DNA of 64,000 nt. Origin: JADGRA01 sp052143535 (lineage in GTDB: Bacteria; Myxococcota; Myxococcia; Myxococcales; Myxococcaceae). This document shows, piece after piece, positions 27,497-35,743 of the stretch. The stretch lies in contig JBKQSS010000061.1 in the NCBI GenBank assembly GCA_052143535.1, positions 206,852 to 270,851 of the forward strand, written 5' to 3'. The notes below the pieces were generated by a model, which worked only from the letters and a program-made list of their open reading frames with translations, made no database searches and was not told where the DNA came from. Numbering within the stretch: position 1 is the first letter of the stretch; each line of letters opens with the position of its first letter. The translations under genes were made by a program, and so were the position numbers.

Positions 27497-29326
27497 GTGA
27501 AGACGGACGTGCCTACCCTTCTCGTGCTCGGTCAGGATGGGGCGCCGCGGGCGGTCCCGCTCTTGAAGCGTGTCACCAGCGTCGGGCGCCATCCGGACAA
27601 TGATGTGCGTCTGGAGGACCCGGCCGTGGCCGAGCACGCCCTGACCGTGCTGCGCGAGGGTGACTCCTGGCGGGCGGGCGCGGTGCAGGAGCCCTTCCGG
27701 GTGGACGGCAAACGCCGGGAGGCGTGTGTGCTCACCGACGGCCTCACCCTCAGCCTCGGGAGAACCGAGCTCACCTTCCACGAGGAGCGAGAAGCCCCCC
27801 GGGCCCCTTTGCCAGCCGACGCACCCACCATCCTCCGCCGTCTGATTCGCTTCAGCGCCACGCTGCTCACCTCCCGGGACGCCGACGCCCTCCTGGAAGC
27901 TCTCCTCGATGAGGCGGTGGCCTTGACCGGTGCTGACCGCGGGCTGGTGCTCGTCCTGAAAGAGGGAGAGCTGGTGGTGCGCGCCGCGCGCAACGTCTCG
28001 GGCCAGACACTGGCCAACGCCCGCCACCGTCTGTCGGACACGGTGCTCGGCAAAGTCCTCCGCAGTGGCGAGCCGCTTCTCGTGCAGAACGCGGTGGCCG
28101 ACCCGGAATTTTCCTCGAGCGCCTCGGTGGTGGATTTGCAGCTGTCCTCCATCCTCTGCGTCCCGTTGGGCGACGGGAAGCCCCCCTTCGGGCTTCTGTA
28201 CCTCGGCACCGACCGGTTTCGCGGCGGCTTTGACGCCCAGGCACTGGACTTACTCACCATTTTTGCCGCCCAGGCCTCGCTCCTCCTTCAGAATGCGCTG
28301 CTGCTCGACGAGCTGCGGCTGGACGTGGCCGAGCTGCGGGACCGCCTGCAGCAGCAGCGCTACGGCGAGTTGGTGGGCGCCTGCGAGGGCATGCGGGACG
28401 TCTACCGGCGCGTCGACAAGGTGGCCCCCACCGACATCACGGTGCTTCTGGAGGGAGAGACTGGGACCGGGAAGGAGCTCATCGCCCGAGAAATCCACCG
28501 GCGCAGTCCGCGTGCCAACGGCCCCTTCGTCTGCCTCAACTGCGGCGCCATTCCAGAGGCGCTGCTCGAGGCGGAACTCTTCGGGCATGCCCGCGGGGCC
28601 TTCACCGGAGCCGTCGCGAACCGCCCCGGACGTTTCCAGGCCGCCTCCGGCGGGACGCTGTTTCTCGATGAGCTCGGAGAGATGAGCCCGGCGCTTCAGG
28701 TGAAGCTGCTTCGAGCGCTGGAGGAGAAGCAGGTGACGCGCCTCGGGGACACGCGGCCGGAGGCGGTGGACCTGCGCGTGGTGGCCGCCACCCACCGCGT
28801 CCTTCTGGATGAGGTCCGTCGGGGCACTTTCCGCGAGGACCTCTACTACCGCCTCAACACGCTGGCCCTGAAGCTGCCGCCGTTGCGAGAGCGGGGAGAG
28901 GACGTGCTGGTGCTGGCGCGGTACTTCCTCGCCAGCTTTGGCAGCGAATACAAGAGCCGGGCGCGAGGCTTCAGCCCTCAGGCGCTTTCGGCGATGCGCA
29001 AGTACGGCTGGCCGGGCAACATCCGCGAGCTGAAAAACCGCATCCAACGCGCCGTGGTGTTGGCCGAGCGCCCGGTGCTTCGCCCCGAGGACCTCGAGCT
29101 CGACGCCCAAGACGAGAGGCCCGTCCTGCCTCTGGCCCGGGCCCGCGAGGAGTTTCAGCGGCGCTACATCGAGGAAGTACTGGAGCGCAACGGCGGAAAC
29201 CGCACCCGCGCGGCGCGCGAGCTGGGCGTCGACCCGCGCACCGTGTTTCGCTTCCTGGAGAGGCTCGAGGCCGACGCTGACGGCCGCCCACTCCCCGAGG
29301 AGGGCGCAGAGGAGGACCTTCCGTGA
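27497..29326 (+). CDS. FHA-GAF-sigma54 activator with Fis HTH
   Basis: A 609-residue enhancer-binding protein. In place of a receiver it has an FHA domain (about 5-100; VTSVGRHPDNDVRLEDPAVAEH, with the phosphothreonine-binding GR and N residues, given as two blocks) followed by a GAF domain (about 120-280). The AAA+ module shows Walker A GETGTGKEL, the sigma54-contacting GAFTGA loop, Walker B LFLDELGEM and an Arg-finger region; a Fis-type HTH lies at the end (NGGNRTRAARELGVDPRTV). The organisation implies that phosphorylation by the co-encoded kinase, or of a partner, steers sigma54-dependent transcription. The link is inference from domains and operon position. Confidence 0.93.
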   Translation: MKTDVPTLLVLGQDGAPRAVPLLKRVTSVGRHPDNDVRLEDPAVAEHALTVLREGDSWRAGAVQEPFRVDGKRREACVLTDGLTLSLGRTELTFHEEREAPRAPLPADAPTILRRLIRFSATLLTSRDADALLEALLDEAVALTGADRGLVLVLKEGELVVRAARNVSGQTLANARHRLSDTVLGKVLRSGEPLLVQNAVADPEFSSSASVVDLQLSSILCVPLGDGKPPFGLLYLGTDRFRGGFDAQALDLLTIFAAQASLLLQNALLLDELRLDVAELRDRLQQQRYGELVGACEGMRDVYRRVDKVAPTDITVLLEGETGTGKELIAREIHRRSPRANGPFVCLNCGAIPEALLEAELFGHARGAFTGAVANRPGRFQAASGGTLFLDELGEMSPALQVKLLRALEEKQVTRLGDTRPEAVDLRVVAATHRVLLDEVRRGTFREDLYYRLNTLALKLPPLRERGEDVLVLARYFLASFGSEYKSRARGFSPQALSAMRKYGWPGNIRELKNRIQRAVVLAERPVLRPEDLELDAQDERPVLPLARAREEFQRRYIEEVLERNGGNRTRAARELGVDPRTVFRFLERLEADADGRPLPEEGAEEDLP

Positions 29327-29862
29327 GGGCCGCGGCGCGACTGGTGGCGTTGGGGTGCAGCGCGGCCCTGGGGGCCTGCCTGCTTCCCCAGGACGACAAC
29401 ATCCTCGAGCCTCTTCCGACGGCCGCCAACCAACCGCCCAGCATTCTGGAGGCCCAAGTCCAGCCCTCGACGCGCGTTTTCGCCGTCGGCGGCGGAGCCA
29501 CCTGCCCGGACCTCACCTTCAGCGCCCCGGTGGAGGACGCTGACCTCTCGGACCTCCTCTATTACGACTATTACGTCGACTCGACCGCCGACACCGGCCT
29601 GGTGGCGCAAGGCACCATTCCTCCGAGCGGAAGCGCCTTCCGCAGCGAGGCCGCCACCTACACCGTGCATTTCGCCACGCCGGGACCGTTGCAGACGCCT
29701 GGGATGCACTGGGTGGAGGTGCTGGTGGCGGACGGGCCGCTGGTCAATGGGATGCCGGTGCCCATCAGCGTGCCGCTGCCGGACGGCGGCACCACCCTCG
29801 AAACCACCTACGCCGTGAGCTACCTGTGGCTGGTGACGGTGACCGACGGAAGCTGTCCGTGA
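29323..29862 (+). CDS. Lipoprotein of the kinase operon
   Basis: A 179-residue predicted lipoprotein of unknown function. It has a signal peptide with lipobox (LGAC at about residue 19) and an acidic mature domain rich in Asp/Tyr/Thr, with an Ig-like beta pattern (VEDADLSDLLYYDYYVD; ending VTVTDGSCP, the last Cys possibly pairing with an internal Cys near residue 62). GTG 29323 overlaps the activator stop by 4 bases, making it the last gene of the unit. It may be an envelope output or sensor of the same pathway. Confidence 0.7.
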   Translation: MRAAARLVALGCSAALGACLLPQDDNILEPLPTAANQPPSILEAQVQPSTRVFAVGGGATCPDLTFSAPVEDADLSDLLYYDYYVDSTADTGLVAQGTIPPSGSAFRSEAATYTVHFATPGPLQTPGMHWVEVLVADGPLVNGMPVPISVPLPDGGTTLETTYAVSYLWLVTVTDGSCP

Positions 29863-29869
29863 GGCGCCT

Positions 29870-30358
29870 TCAGCTGCCGCCGTCGCGCAGTCGGCCGAGC
29901 GCACGTCGAAAGGCGTCCACCGCTGGTCCCATCTCCCCGGAGTACTGGACGGCGGAGGTGGTGTAGAGGTTTTCCAGCGTCTCGAGCCGCTGGAAAACGT
30001 CCCGGCGCTGGCTGTCCTCGGCGCAGCTGGCCCGGGCCTGCCGCAGCCCGTTCACCCAAGCCACCCGGAAGGCGGTCCACCGCAGCGAGGCCTCGGCCGC
30101 CGGCTGCACCGCGGAAAGCCCCTGGCGCCTGGTTTCCAGCTGCTCGTACAGCTGTTGTGCACGGCGGGCGCACTCCGCGGTTGAGAGACGCTCCGGGGCG
30201 TTGAGCGGCTGGTGCGGCGTCATCTCCATCACCGAGCGCACGACGCTGACGATGACCAGCGTCGAGAAGGTGAGCACCACCACCAGGTAGGCTCCGAGCG
30301 CCACGGCCCGAAAGGGGCGGTACCGTGCATTGCGCACCTTGGGAGCCTCAGAAGCCAC
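29870..30358 (-). CDS. Small single-pass membrane protein, unknown function
   Basis: A 162-residue protein with a short basic N-terminus, one membrane helix (about 20-42; ALGAYLVVVLTFSTLVIVS) and an alpha-helical outer part with two Cys (about 63 and 112) that could form a disulfide. No recognised family. Convergent with the lipoprotein gene, 7 bases apart; the next minus-strand gene upstream starts about 1 kb away. Confidence 0.6.
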   Translation of the reverse strand: MASEAPKVRNARYRPFRAVALGAYLVVVLTFSTLVIVSVVRSVMEMTPHQPLNAPERLSTAECARRAQQLYEQLETRRQGLSAVQPAAEASLRWTAFRVAWVNGLRQARASCAEDSQRRDVFQRLETLENLYTTSAVQYSGEMGPAVDAFRRALGRLRDGGS

Positions 30359-30474
30359 GCCTTTGGGTGCTTAAGCCCCGACTCGGCGGCAGGCAAGCGC
30401 TGCGCCGCAGGCTTCGGTTTCACCCCGGGGACGCTCTTCAACAGAAAGGACGAGCGGGCAACGACAGCGTCCCG

Positions 30475-31425
30475 TCAGGGTGAGCCGGAAATGACGCCCG
30501 TCGGGTGCGGAGGCGCCGCGGGGGCGGTCGGGACGGCGGGCGGCCCGGCGTCCGCGCCCAGCGCCCGCCGAGCGGCCGCCAGACGCGAGCGGAAAGCCGG
30601 AGCCCAGGGGCTTTCCGGGGCCGTCTCCAGCGCTGAGCGCGCCAGTTGCGCGGCGCGCTCCGGTTGCCCCGTCTGCTCGTAGGCCAGCGCCAAAAGTGCC
30701 ATCGCCTCTTCTCGGCGCTTCTCGTTTTTGTCCTTGTCCACCACCCGGCTGAGCAGCGGGATGGCCTCCTTGGGCCGGCCTGCGCGCGCGTCGGCGCTGC
30801 CGAGCAGGAAAGAGGCCTCGAGCGCCTCGGGCTCGGGTGGGTCGAGCGCCAGAAAGCGGGTGAGTTCCCCGGAAGCCGCCGCCGCATCGCCCCGCCGGCT
30901 GGCCTGCCGGCCCCGCTCCAAGGCCAGCGCGCCCACCTCGCGCCGCGTCACTTCGACGCGCTCCTGCAGGGCCCGTCTCTCCAGCGGGCTGAGGTGTGCC
31001 TGGTCCACCCGCGACAGGGCCAGGACCGCCTTCAGGCGCTCGTCTGGCGAGCCCTCGGGCAGCGCCTTGTAGACGTCGCTTGCGCTTCGGCTTGCGGCGG
31101 CGGCGCTGGCGAGTTGGGCGCGGCTCTGCTCCAGGGCAGCGGTGGCCTCAGAGAGTTGCTGGCCGAGGCGCTCGCGCTCGTGGGTCGCCACCGTACTGCG
31201 GACGACGGAAATGACGAGGCCGGCGCCCACCGCCAGCACGGCGAAGAGGACATAGGCCGCGACGCTGGAGAGGCGCTGCTGGGCGATGGCCTCGTCCAGC
31301 CGGCGTCCGACCGTCTTCACCTCGGCATGCAGCGTCTTGAGCTGGTTGTCGGCGCGGATGACGAGGTTACGGCTCTCAATCACCTCGCGGCGGATGTCCG
31401 AGAGCTCCTTGTCCAGGTCGGCCAT
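30475..31425 (-). CDS. Membrane-anchored TPR-type protein
   Basis: A 316-residue protein: cytoplasmic coiled coil (about 1-50), one membrane helix (about 52-75; VAAYVLFAVLAVGAGLVISV), a second coiled coil (80-115) and a helical TPR-like array (about 130-280; pattern AIPLLSRVVDKDKNEKRREE and AMALLALAYEQTGQPERAAQ), closed by a Pro/Ala tail. The ATG at 31425 (MADLDKELSDIRRE) is chosen over an upstream in-frame codon. TPR arrays usually mediate protein contacts; the partner is unknown. It follows mutL by 70 bases on the same strand. Confidence 0.7.
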   Translation of the reverse strand: MADLDKELSDIRREVIESRNLVIRADNQLKTLHAEVKTVGRRLDEAIAQQRLSSVAAYVLFAVLAVGAGLVISVVRSTVATHERERLGQQLSEATAALEQSRAQLASAAAASRSASDVYKALPEGSPDERLKAVLALSRVDQAHLSPLERRALQERVEVTRREVGALALERGRQASRRGDAAAASGELTRFLALDPPEPEALEASFLLGSADARAGRPKEAIPLLSRVVDKDKNEKRREEAMALLALAYEQTGQPERAAQLARSALETAPESPWAPAFRSRLAAARRALGADAGPPAVPTAPAAPPHPTGVISGSP

Positions 31426-31494
31426 GGGGGGGCCCACCAGACCATCCGTTCCCGGTGGTTGCCAAGCATTCCCCAAAGAGCCCGGCAAAAGCCC

Positions 31495-33240
31495 TCAGCG
31501 CCGGCTGGCGTTGGGCGCGACGTCCAAAAGCGGCAGCTCGAGCGTCACCAAGGCCCGGTGGTGGCAGGGGCGCGAGAAGTCACTGGCGTCGAGTTGGCGC
31601 AGCAAGCGCAGCACTCCTCGCTCCGAGGACTCGGCCACGCTGAGGCTGGCCGTCGCACAGGCCAGCGCGGCGCGCAACGTCTCGGGACGGGCGTCGGGGG
31701 CCTCCAGCACCGCGCGGACGAGCGCCTCGCCTGGGAGGCCGGCCAGCGCCGCTGGCACCCGCCGCCAGCGGATGGCCCCGGCCCCGAAGGGCTCGAAGCC
31801 GAGCCCCAACGTCGCGAGAATGCCACTCACTTCCGCAAGGCGGCTTGCCGCCGGCGCGCCCACCTCCAGAGGAGGCCCGAGAAACTCCGCCTGCGCCTCG
31901 TCCGGGCCCTCCGCATGCGCCAGGTGCTCGAGACAGACGCGCTCGTAGGCGGCGTGCAAGTCGAGCACCACCAGCGAGCCCCCTGGGCCCTCGCACACCA
32001 GGGCCTGCCGCTCGAGGAAGCCGAGGACGCGCAAGCGGCCAAAAAAACCAGGGGCCGGTGCCTCGTTGCGGCCAGGACGCGACTCGCCGAAGGCCGGCGC
32101 CCGACTCGCCCCGCCCTCGACGGCCGGCAGCGTGGGGGGGAAAGGCAGGGCTGCGCCCTCGGCGTCCTGGGCCAGCCGTAAAAAGCGCTCCACGGCCTGG
32201 GCATAGTCGGGCGTCGCCGCCGCCCCCGAGGCGTGAGCCTGCAGCCAGTCGGCACCGCGCACGGCGCGGCCCACCGCGGTATGGACGGCATCGGTGACGC
32301 CGGCCGTGTCCGAGAAGCGCACCTCCAGCTTTTGAGGGTGGACGTTGACGTCCACCGCGCCAGGCGGCAGCTCGAGGAAGAGGACGCCCACCGGCTGGCG
32401 CCCGGGCGGCAAGAGGGGCTGCAGCCCGCGGTGAATGGCCGCGTGCACGGCGCGGTCGCGCACGTAGCGCCCGTTGACGAAGGTGTACAGCCCCCGGGCC
32501 GTGGACTGGCTGTATTCCGGGGACGCAATGACGCCATGCACCCGGACGTCCAGGCGGCGCTCCTCAAGCGCCAGCAGGTGGGGGTGCACCTCCGCCCCCA
32601 ACGCCGCAGCAATGCGTTCGGCGACGTCTTGCCCGCTGGGCGGCAGGCTGAGCAGCACCCGCCCGGCGTGCTCGAGGCGAAAGGCGACTGCCGGGTGAGC
32701 GAGTGCCAGCCGGAGCACCGCCTGTTCGCAGTGGCGAAGCTCGGTTTCCTGCCGGCGGAGGAATTTTCTTCGCGCCGGGACGCCGTGGAAGAGGTCCTCC
32801 ACCACCACCTGGGTGCCGGTCCGTGCCGGGGCCGCGCCGGTGGACACCAGGAGGCCTGCTTCCACCCGGACTTCCGTGCCGGCGCTGGCGCCGGCCTCGG
32901 CCGTGCGCAGCAAAAGCCTCGAGACACTGGCCACCGCGGCCAGGGCCTCCCCTCGAAAGCCGAAGGTGGCGATGCGTTGCAGCCCAGCCAGGCTGCTCAG
33001 CTTGCTGGTGGCGTGTCGACGCAGCGCCAGCGACGCGTCCTCCTGGGACATGCCGTGGCCATCATCCACCACCTCAATGCGCTGGGTGCCGCCCCCCTCC
33101 AGGCGGACGAGGAGGTTGCGCGCTCCGGCGTCCAGCGCGTTCTCTCCGAGCTCCTTCACCACCGAGGCCGGACGCTCCACCACCTCGCCGGCGGCGATTT
33201 GGTCGACCAGCTCATCGCTGAGCAAAGCAATGGTTTGCAT
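31495..33240 (-). CDS. mutL: DNA mismatch repair protein MutL
   Basis: A 581-residue MutL. The GHKL ATPase N-domain is intact: IAAGEVVERPASVVKEL, ENALDAGA, VVDDGHGM, RHATSKL and GFRGEAL. The transducer domain holds VNGRYVRDRAV and VDVNVHPQKLEVRF. The C-terminal dimerisation domain has an endonuclease-like motif DLHAAYERVCLE (Gln of DQHA replaced by Leu) near residue 430, but the second metal-site block, normally CPHGRP, reads SRPCHHRAL near 555. Nicking activity is therefore uncertain. The ATG at 33240 fits the family start (QTIALLSDELVDQIAAGEV); a longer frame upstream overlaps the divergent epimerase gene and is rejected. Confidence 0.95.
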   Translation of the reverse strand: MQTIALLSDELVDQIAAGEVVERPASVVKELGENALDAGARNLLVRLEGGGTQRIEVVDDGHGMSQEDASLALRRHATSKLSSLAGLQRIATFGFRGEALAAVASVSRLLLRTAEAGASAGTEVRVEAGLLVSTGAAPARTGTQVVVEDLFHGVPARRKFLRRQETELRHCEQAVLRLALAHPAVAFRLEHAGRVLLSLPPSGQDVAERIAAALGAEVHPHLLALEERRLDVRVHGVIASPEYSQSTARGLYTFVNGRYVRDRAVHAAIHRGLQPLLPPGRQPVGVLFLELPPGAVDVNVHPQKLEVRFSDTAGVTDAVHTAVGRAVRGADWLQAHASGAAATPDYAQAVERFLRLAQDAEGAALPFPPTLPAVEGGASRAPAFGESRPGRNEAPAPGFFGRLRVLGFLERQALVCEGPGGSLVVLDLHAAYERVCLEHLAHAEGPDEAQAEFLGPPLEVGAPAASRLAEVSGILATLGLGFEPFGAGAIRWRRVPAALAGLPGEALVRAVLEAPDARPETLRAALACATASLSVAESSERGVLRLLRQLDASDFSRPCHHRALVTLELPLLDVAPNASRR

Positions 33241-33331
33241 GTCGCGCCGTGCCGGACGGGTGCTTCCCAGCTCCGGGCCCGGTGCGGTACACCGCACAGC
33301 AGGGATGGGGCAAGCCCGGAGCACGCGATTG

Positions 33332-34261
33332 ATGCGGGTGGCACTCACCGGGCCCACCGGAGACTTCGGGACGCTCCTTCTGCCAAGGCTGCGGCAAGAC
33401 GCCCGGGTGGGCCGTCTACTCACCCTGGGCACCCGCGGAGCGAGTGGACCCCGGGTGGTGCACCACCGAGTGGACCTGACCCGCTACGACGTCGAGTCCG
33501 AGCTGGTCGACTTGCTCCGCGAGGCCGAGGTGGACGTCCTGTACCACCTCGCCTTTTTGCACGGACGGACGCGCAGCGCGGGCTTTGCCCATGAGGTGGA
33601 AGTCATTGGCACGCTGCACGTGTTGGCCGCCGCAGCGCGCGCTGGAGTGAAGAAGCTGGTGGTACCCTCCTACACGCTGGTCTACGGCGCGCGCACCGAC
33701 AACCCGGCGCTCCTCACCGAGGAGGCTCCCCTGCACGGTTGCGCGGCCAGCCGTTTCGTTTCCGACCGGGTGGAGGTGGAAAAGCAGCTGGCCGCCTTCG
33801 GCCAGGCCCACCCCGAGGTGGAAGTGACGGTGTTTCGCTTCGCCCCCGTCCTCGGCCCTACCGCAGACAACCCGGCGACCCGCTTCTTTCGCCGGCCCTT
33901 GGCGCCCACCCTGCTCGGCTTCGACCCTCTGTGGCAGGCCGTCCACGAGGACGATGCCTGCGCCGCATTGCTGCACGTCCTGGACCGGCCGTCTGCAGGA
34001 GTTTTCAACGTCGTCTCCGAGGACGTCCTCCCTCTGTCGGCGATGGTGGCCCTGGCCGGAAGCCGAGCCCTGCCGCTGCCCGCCCCACTGGCCCGTGCCC
34101 TGTTGCGGGGCCTCAACACGGCCGGCATCACAGCGACGCCCCCAACCCTCCTGGACTACCTTCACTATGCTTGTGTCGCCGACGGGGCCCGCTGCCGAGA
34201 GGTGCTGGGCTTCGAGCCCCATCACAGCGCGCGCGAGGCGCTGAAGGCGCTGAGGAGCTGA
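33332..34261 (+). CDS. NAD-dependent epimerase/dehydratase family protein
   Basis: A 309-residue extended short-chain dehydrogenase. The Rossmann start is VALTGPTGDFGTLLLPRL. A YHLAFLHG strand and the PSYTLVYG strand stand where the active-site Ser/Thr lies, but the canonical YxxxK is not evident: the aligned part reads SDRVEVEKQL, so catalysis of the usual kind is doubtful. It is divergent from mutL (about 90 bases between starts) and is followed after 3 bases by an acyltransferase gene, suggesting co-transcription. Substrate unknown. Confidence 0.8.
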   Translation: MRVALTGPTGDFGTLLLPRLRQDARVGRLLTLGTRGASGPRVVHHRVDLTRYDVESELVDLLREAEVDVLYHLAFLHGRTRSAGFAHEVEVIGTLHVLAAAARAGVKKLVVPSYTLVYGARTDNPALLTEEAPLHGCAASRFVSDRVEVEKQLAAFGQAHPEVEVTVFRFAPVLGPTADNPATRFFRRPLAPTLLGFDPLWQAVHEDDACAALLHVLDRPSAGVFNVVSEDVLPLSAMVALAGSRALPLPAPLARALLRGLNTAGITATPPTLLDYLHYACVADGARCREVLGFEPHHSAREALKALRS

Positions 34262-34264
34262 CCG

Positions 34265-35380
34265 ATGCCCAAGCGCGTCCTCGGAAATGACCCATTCGAG
34301 CGCGGCGCCGCACCGCGGCCGGTGGCTGCGGCGGCCAAGGCCAAGCCGGCCCAGGCCGAAGCCACGCGGGCCACCGCGCCGAGGCCTCCATCGCCGGCGG
34401 CGCCTCGCCCGCCGCCGGCGAAGCGAGCCAGTGAGAGGCTGGCCTCCGCGGGGCCCGCCCCGACGCCCGAGCCCAAAGGCGCGTCCGGGGAGGCGTCGGC
34501 GGGCCTCGGCCTTCAAGGCTGGGCGGCCAACGCCGGCCACGAGGTGAGCCAAGCCTTGAGCGTGCTGCGCAGCGCCGCCGAGGCCCTCCGGGCCGGCCTC
34601 GGCAGTCCGGCCGGCGTCGAGCTCGACGTGTATGGCGGCGACGCCAGGCTGCAGGCGGCGCTCGCCCCGCTGGCGGACTTCCTCTACACCCGCTGGTTCC
34701 GCGTCTCGGTGGAGGGCGCCGAGCACATCCCCCGCGGGGGCGCTTTGCTGGTGGCCAACCACGCCGGAGCCCTGCCCATCGACGGGCCGGTGCTGCACGA
34801 GGTGCTCCGACGCACCCGTCCCGACCTGCCTGCCTCCCGCTGGCTGGTCGAGGACCAAGTGTTTTATGCCCCGGTGCTGGGGACGCTGCTCAACCGGCTT
34901 GGCGCAGTCCGAGCGTCCCCTGAGAATGCCGCCCGGCTTTTGTCCGAGGGTCGTCCGGTGTGCGTCTTCCCGGAGGGCATCCAGGGCATTGGCAAGCCCT
35001 TCCGTGAGCGCTACCGGCTCAAGCGCTTTGGACGCGGCGGCTTCGTCAAGCTGGCGCTCCGCACCGGGGCCCCCATTCTCCCGGTGGCCATCGTCGGCGG
35101 AGAGGAGTCCCTTCCGCTGCTGGCCAAGCTACCGGCGGCCTTCTTGGGAATGCCCTACTTGCCCATTACCCCGCTCGGCCCCATTCCCCTGCCGGCCAAG
35201 TGGTCGGTGCGCATCGGCCCACCCCTACAGCTGCCGGTGCACCCCGAGGCGCCGGCCGGTGGGCCGACCGGCACCAAGGCGCTGGCCATGGTGGAGGCCC
35301 TCGTGGAGGAGACGCGCACGCACATCGAGGAGATGCTGGCCGAGCTGCTCCGGGCCCGCGGAGCCGTCTTTTCGGGGTGA
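34265..35380 (+). CDS. PlsC-like lysophospholipid acyltransferase with disordered N-terminus
   Basis: A 371-residue protein. Residues 1-90 are Pro/Ala/Lys-rich and probably unstructured. The acyltransferase domain (about 130-330) has the acyl-acceptor block VANHAGALPIDG (His and Asp six residues apart, as in a branch of the family rather than the usual NHx4D) and FPEGIQGIGKPFRERY, the glycerol-phosphate-binding block. No clear membrane helix. It lies 3 bases after the epimerase gene. Likely modifies a membrane lipid; the acyl acceptor is unknown. Confidence 0.8.
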   Translation: MPKRVLGNDPFERGAAPRPVAAAAKAKPAQAEATRATAPRPPSPAAPRPPPAKRASERLASAGPAPTPEPKGASGEASAGLGLQGWAANAGHEVSQALSVLRSAAEALRAGLGSPAGVELDVYGGDARLQAALAPLADFLYTRWFRVSVEGAEHIPRGGALLVANHAGALPIDGPVLHEVLRRTRPDLPASRWLVEDQVFYAPVLGTLLNRLGAVRASPENAARLLSEGRPVCVFPEGIQGIGKPFRERYRLKRFGRGGFVKLALRTGAPILPVAIVGGEESLPLLAKLPAAFLGMPYLPITPLGPIPLPAKWSVRIGPPLQLPVHPEAPAGGPTGTKALAMVEALVEETRTHIEEMLAELLRARGAVFSG

Positions 35381-35446
35381 GTCTCGCCCTCCGGGCGGCA
35401 GTGCCCGCTGGCCGAGGCCCGGCAGCTTGGGCAACAATGGCCGTCC

Positions 35447-35743
35447 GTGCCGGACTTCGTCTCCATGCGCTCGTTGCTCCCCGACGTGCTCGCACGCCTC
35501 AGTGGCGCCGGCAGCTCCGGCGCGCTCCAGTCGCTGTGGCGCGAAGTCATCGGCGGCCCCATTGCCCAAAATAGCTGCCCGCGCAGCCTGTCCGCAGGCG
35601 TCCTGCAGGTCGACGTGGCCAGCGTCGCATGGCGCGCCACGCTTCAGGCCGAGGAGCCGGCCCTGCGAGCCCGTCTCAACGCCGCTTTGAAGAGCACGTC
35701 CATCGCTCGCCTCGAGTTTGAGGTCCGCGCGCCCGCACCGTGA
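35447..35743 (+). CDS. DUF721/DciA-like protein
   Basis: A 98-residue protein matching the DUF721 (DciA) domain: SLLPDVLARLSG at the start, LWREVIGGPIAQNSCPRSLS, then a KH-like strand LQVDVASVAWRATLQAEE. DciA loads the replicative helicase in many bacteria, and short DUF721 proteins are thought to be related. The GTG at 35447 is used. It overlaps the CAP-protein gene by 4 bases. Confidence 0.75.
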   Translation: MPDFVSMRSLLPDVLARLSGAGSSGALQSLWREVIGGPIAQNSCPRSLSAGVLQVDVASVAWRATLQAEEPALRARLNAALKSTSIARLEFEVRAPAP

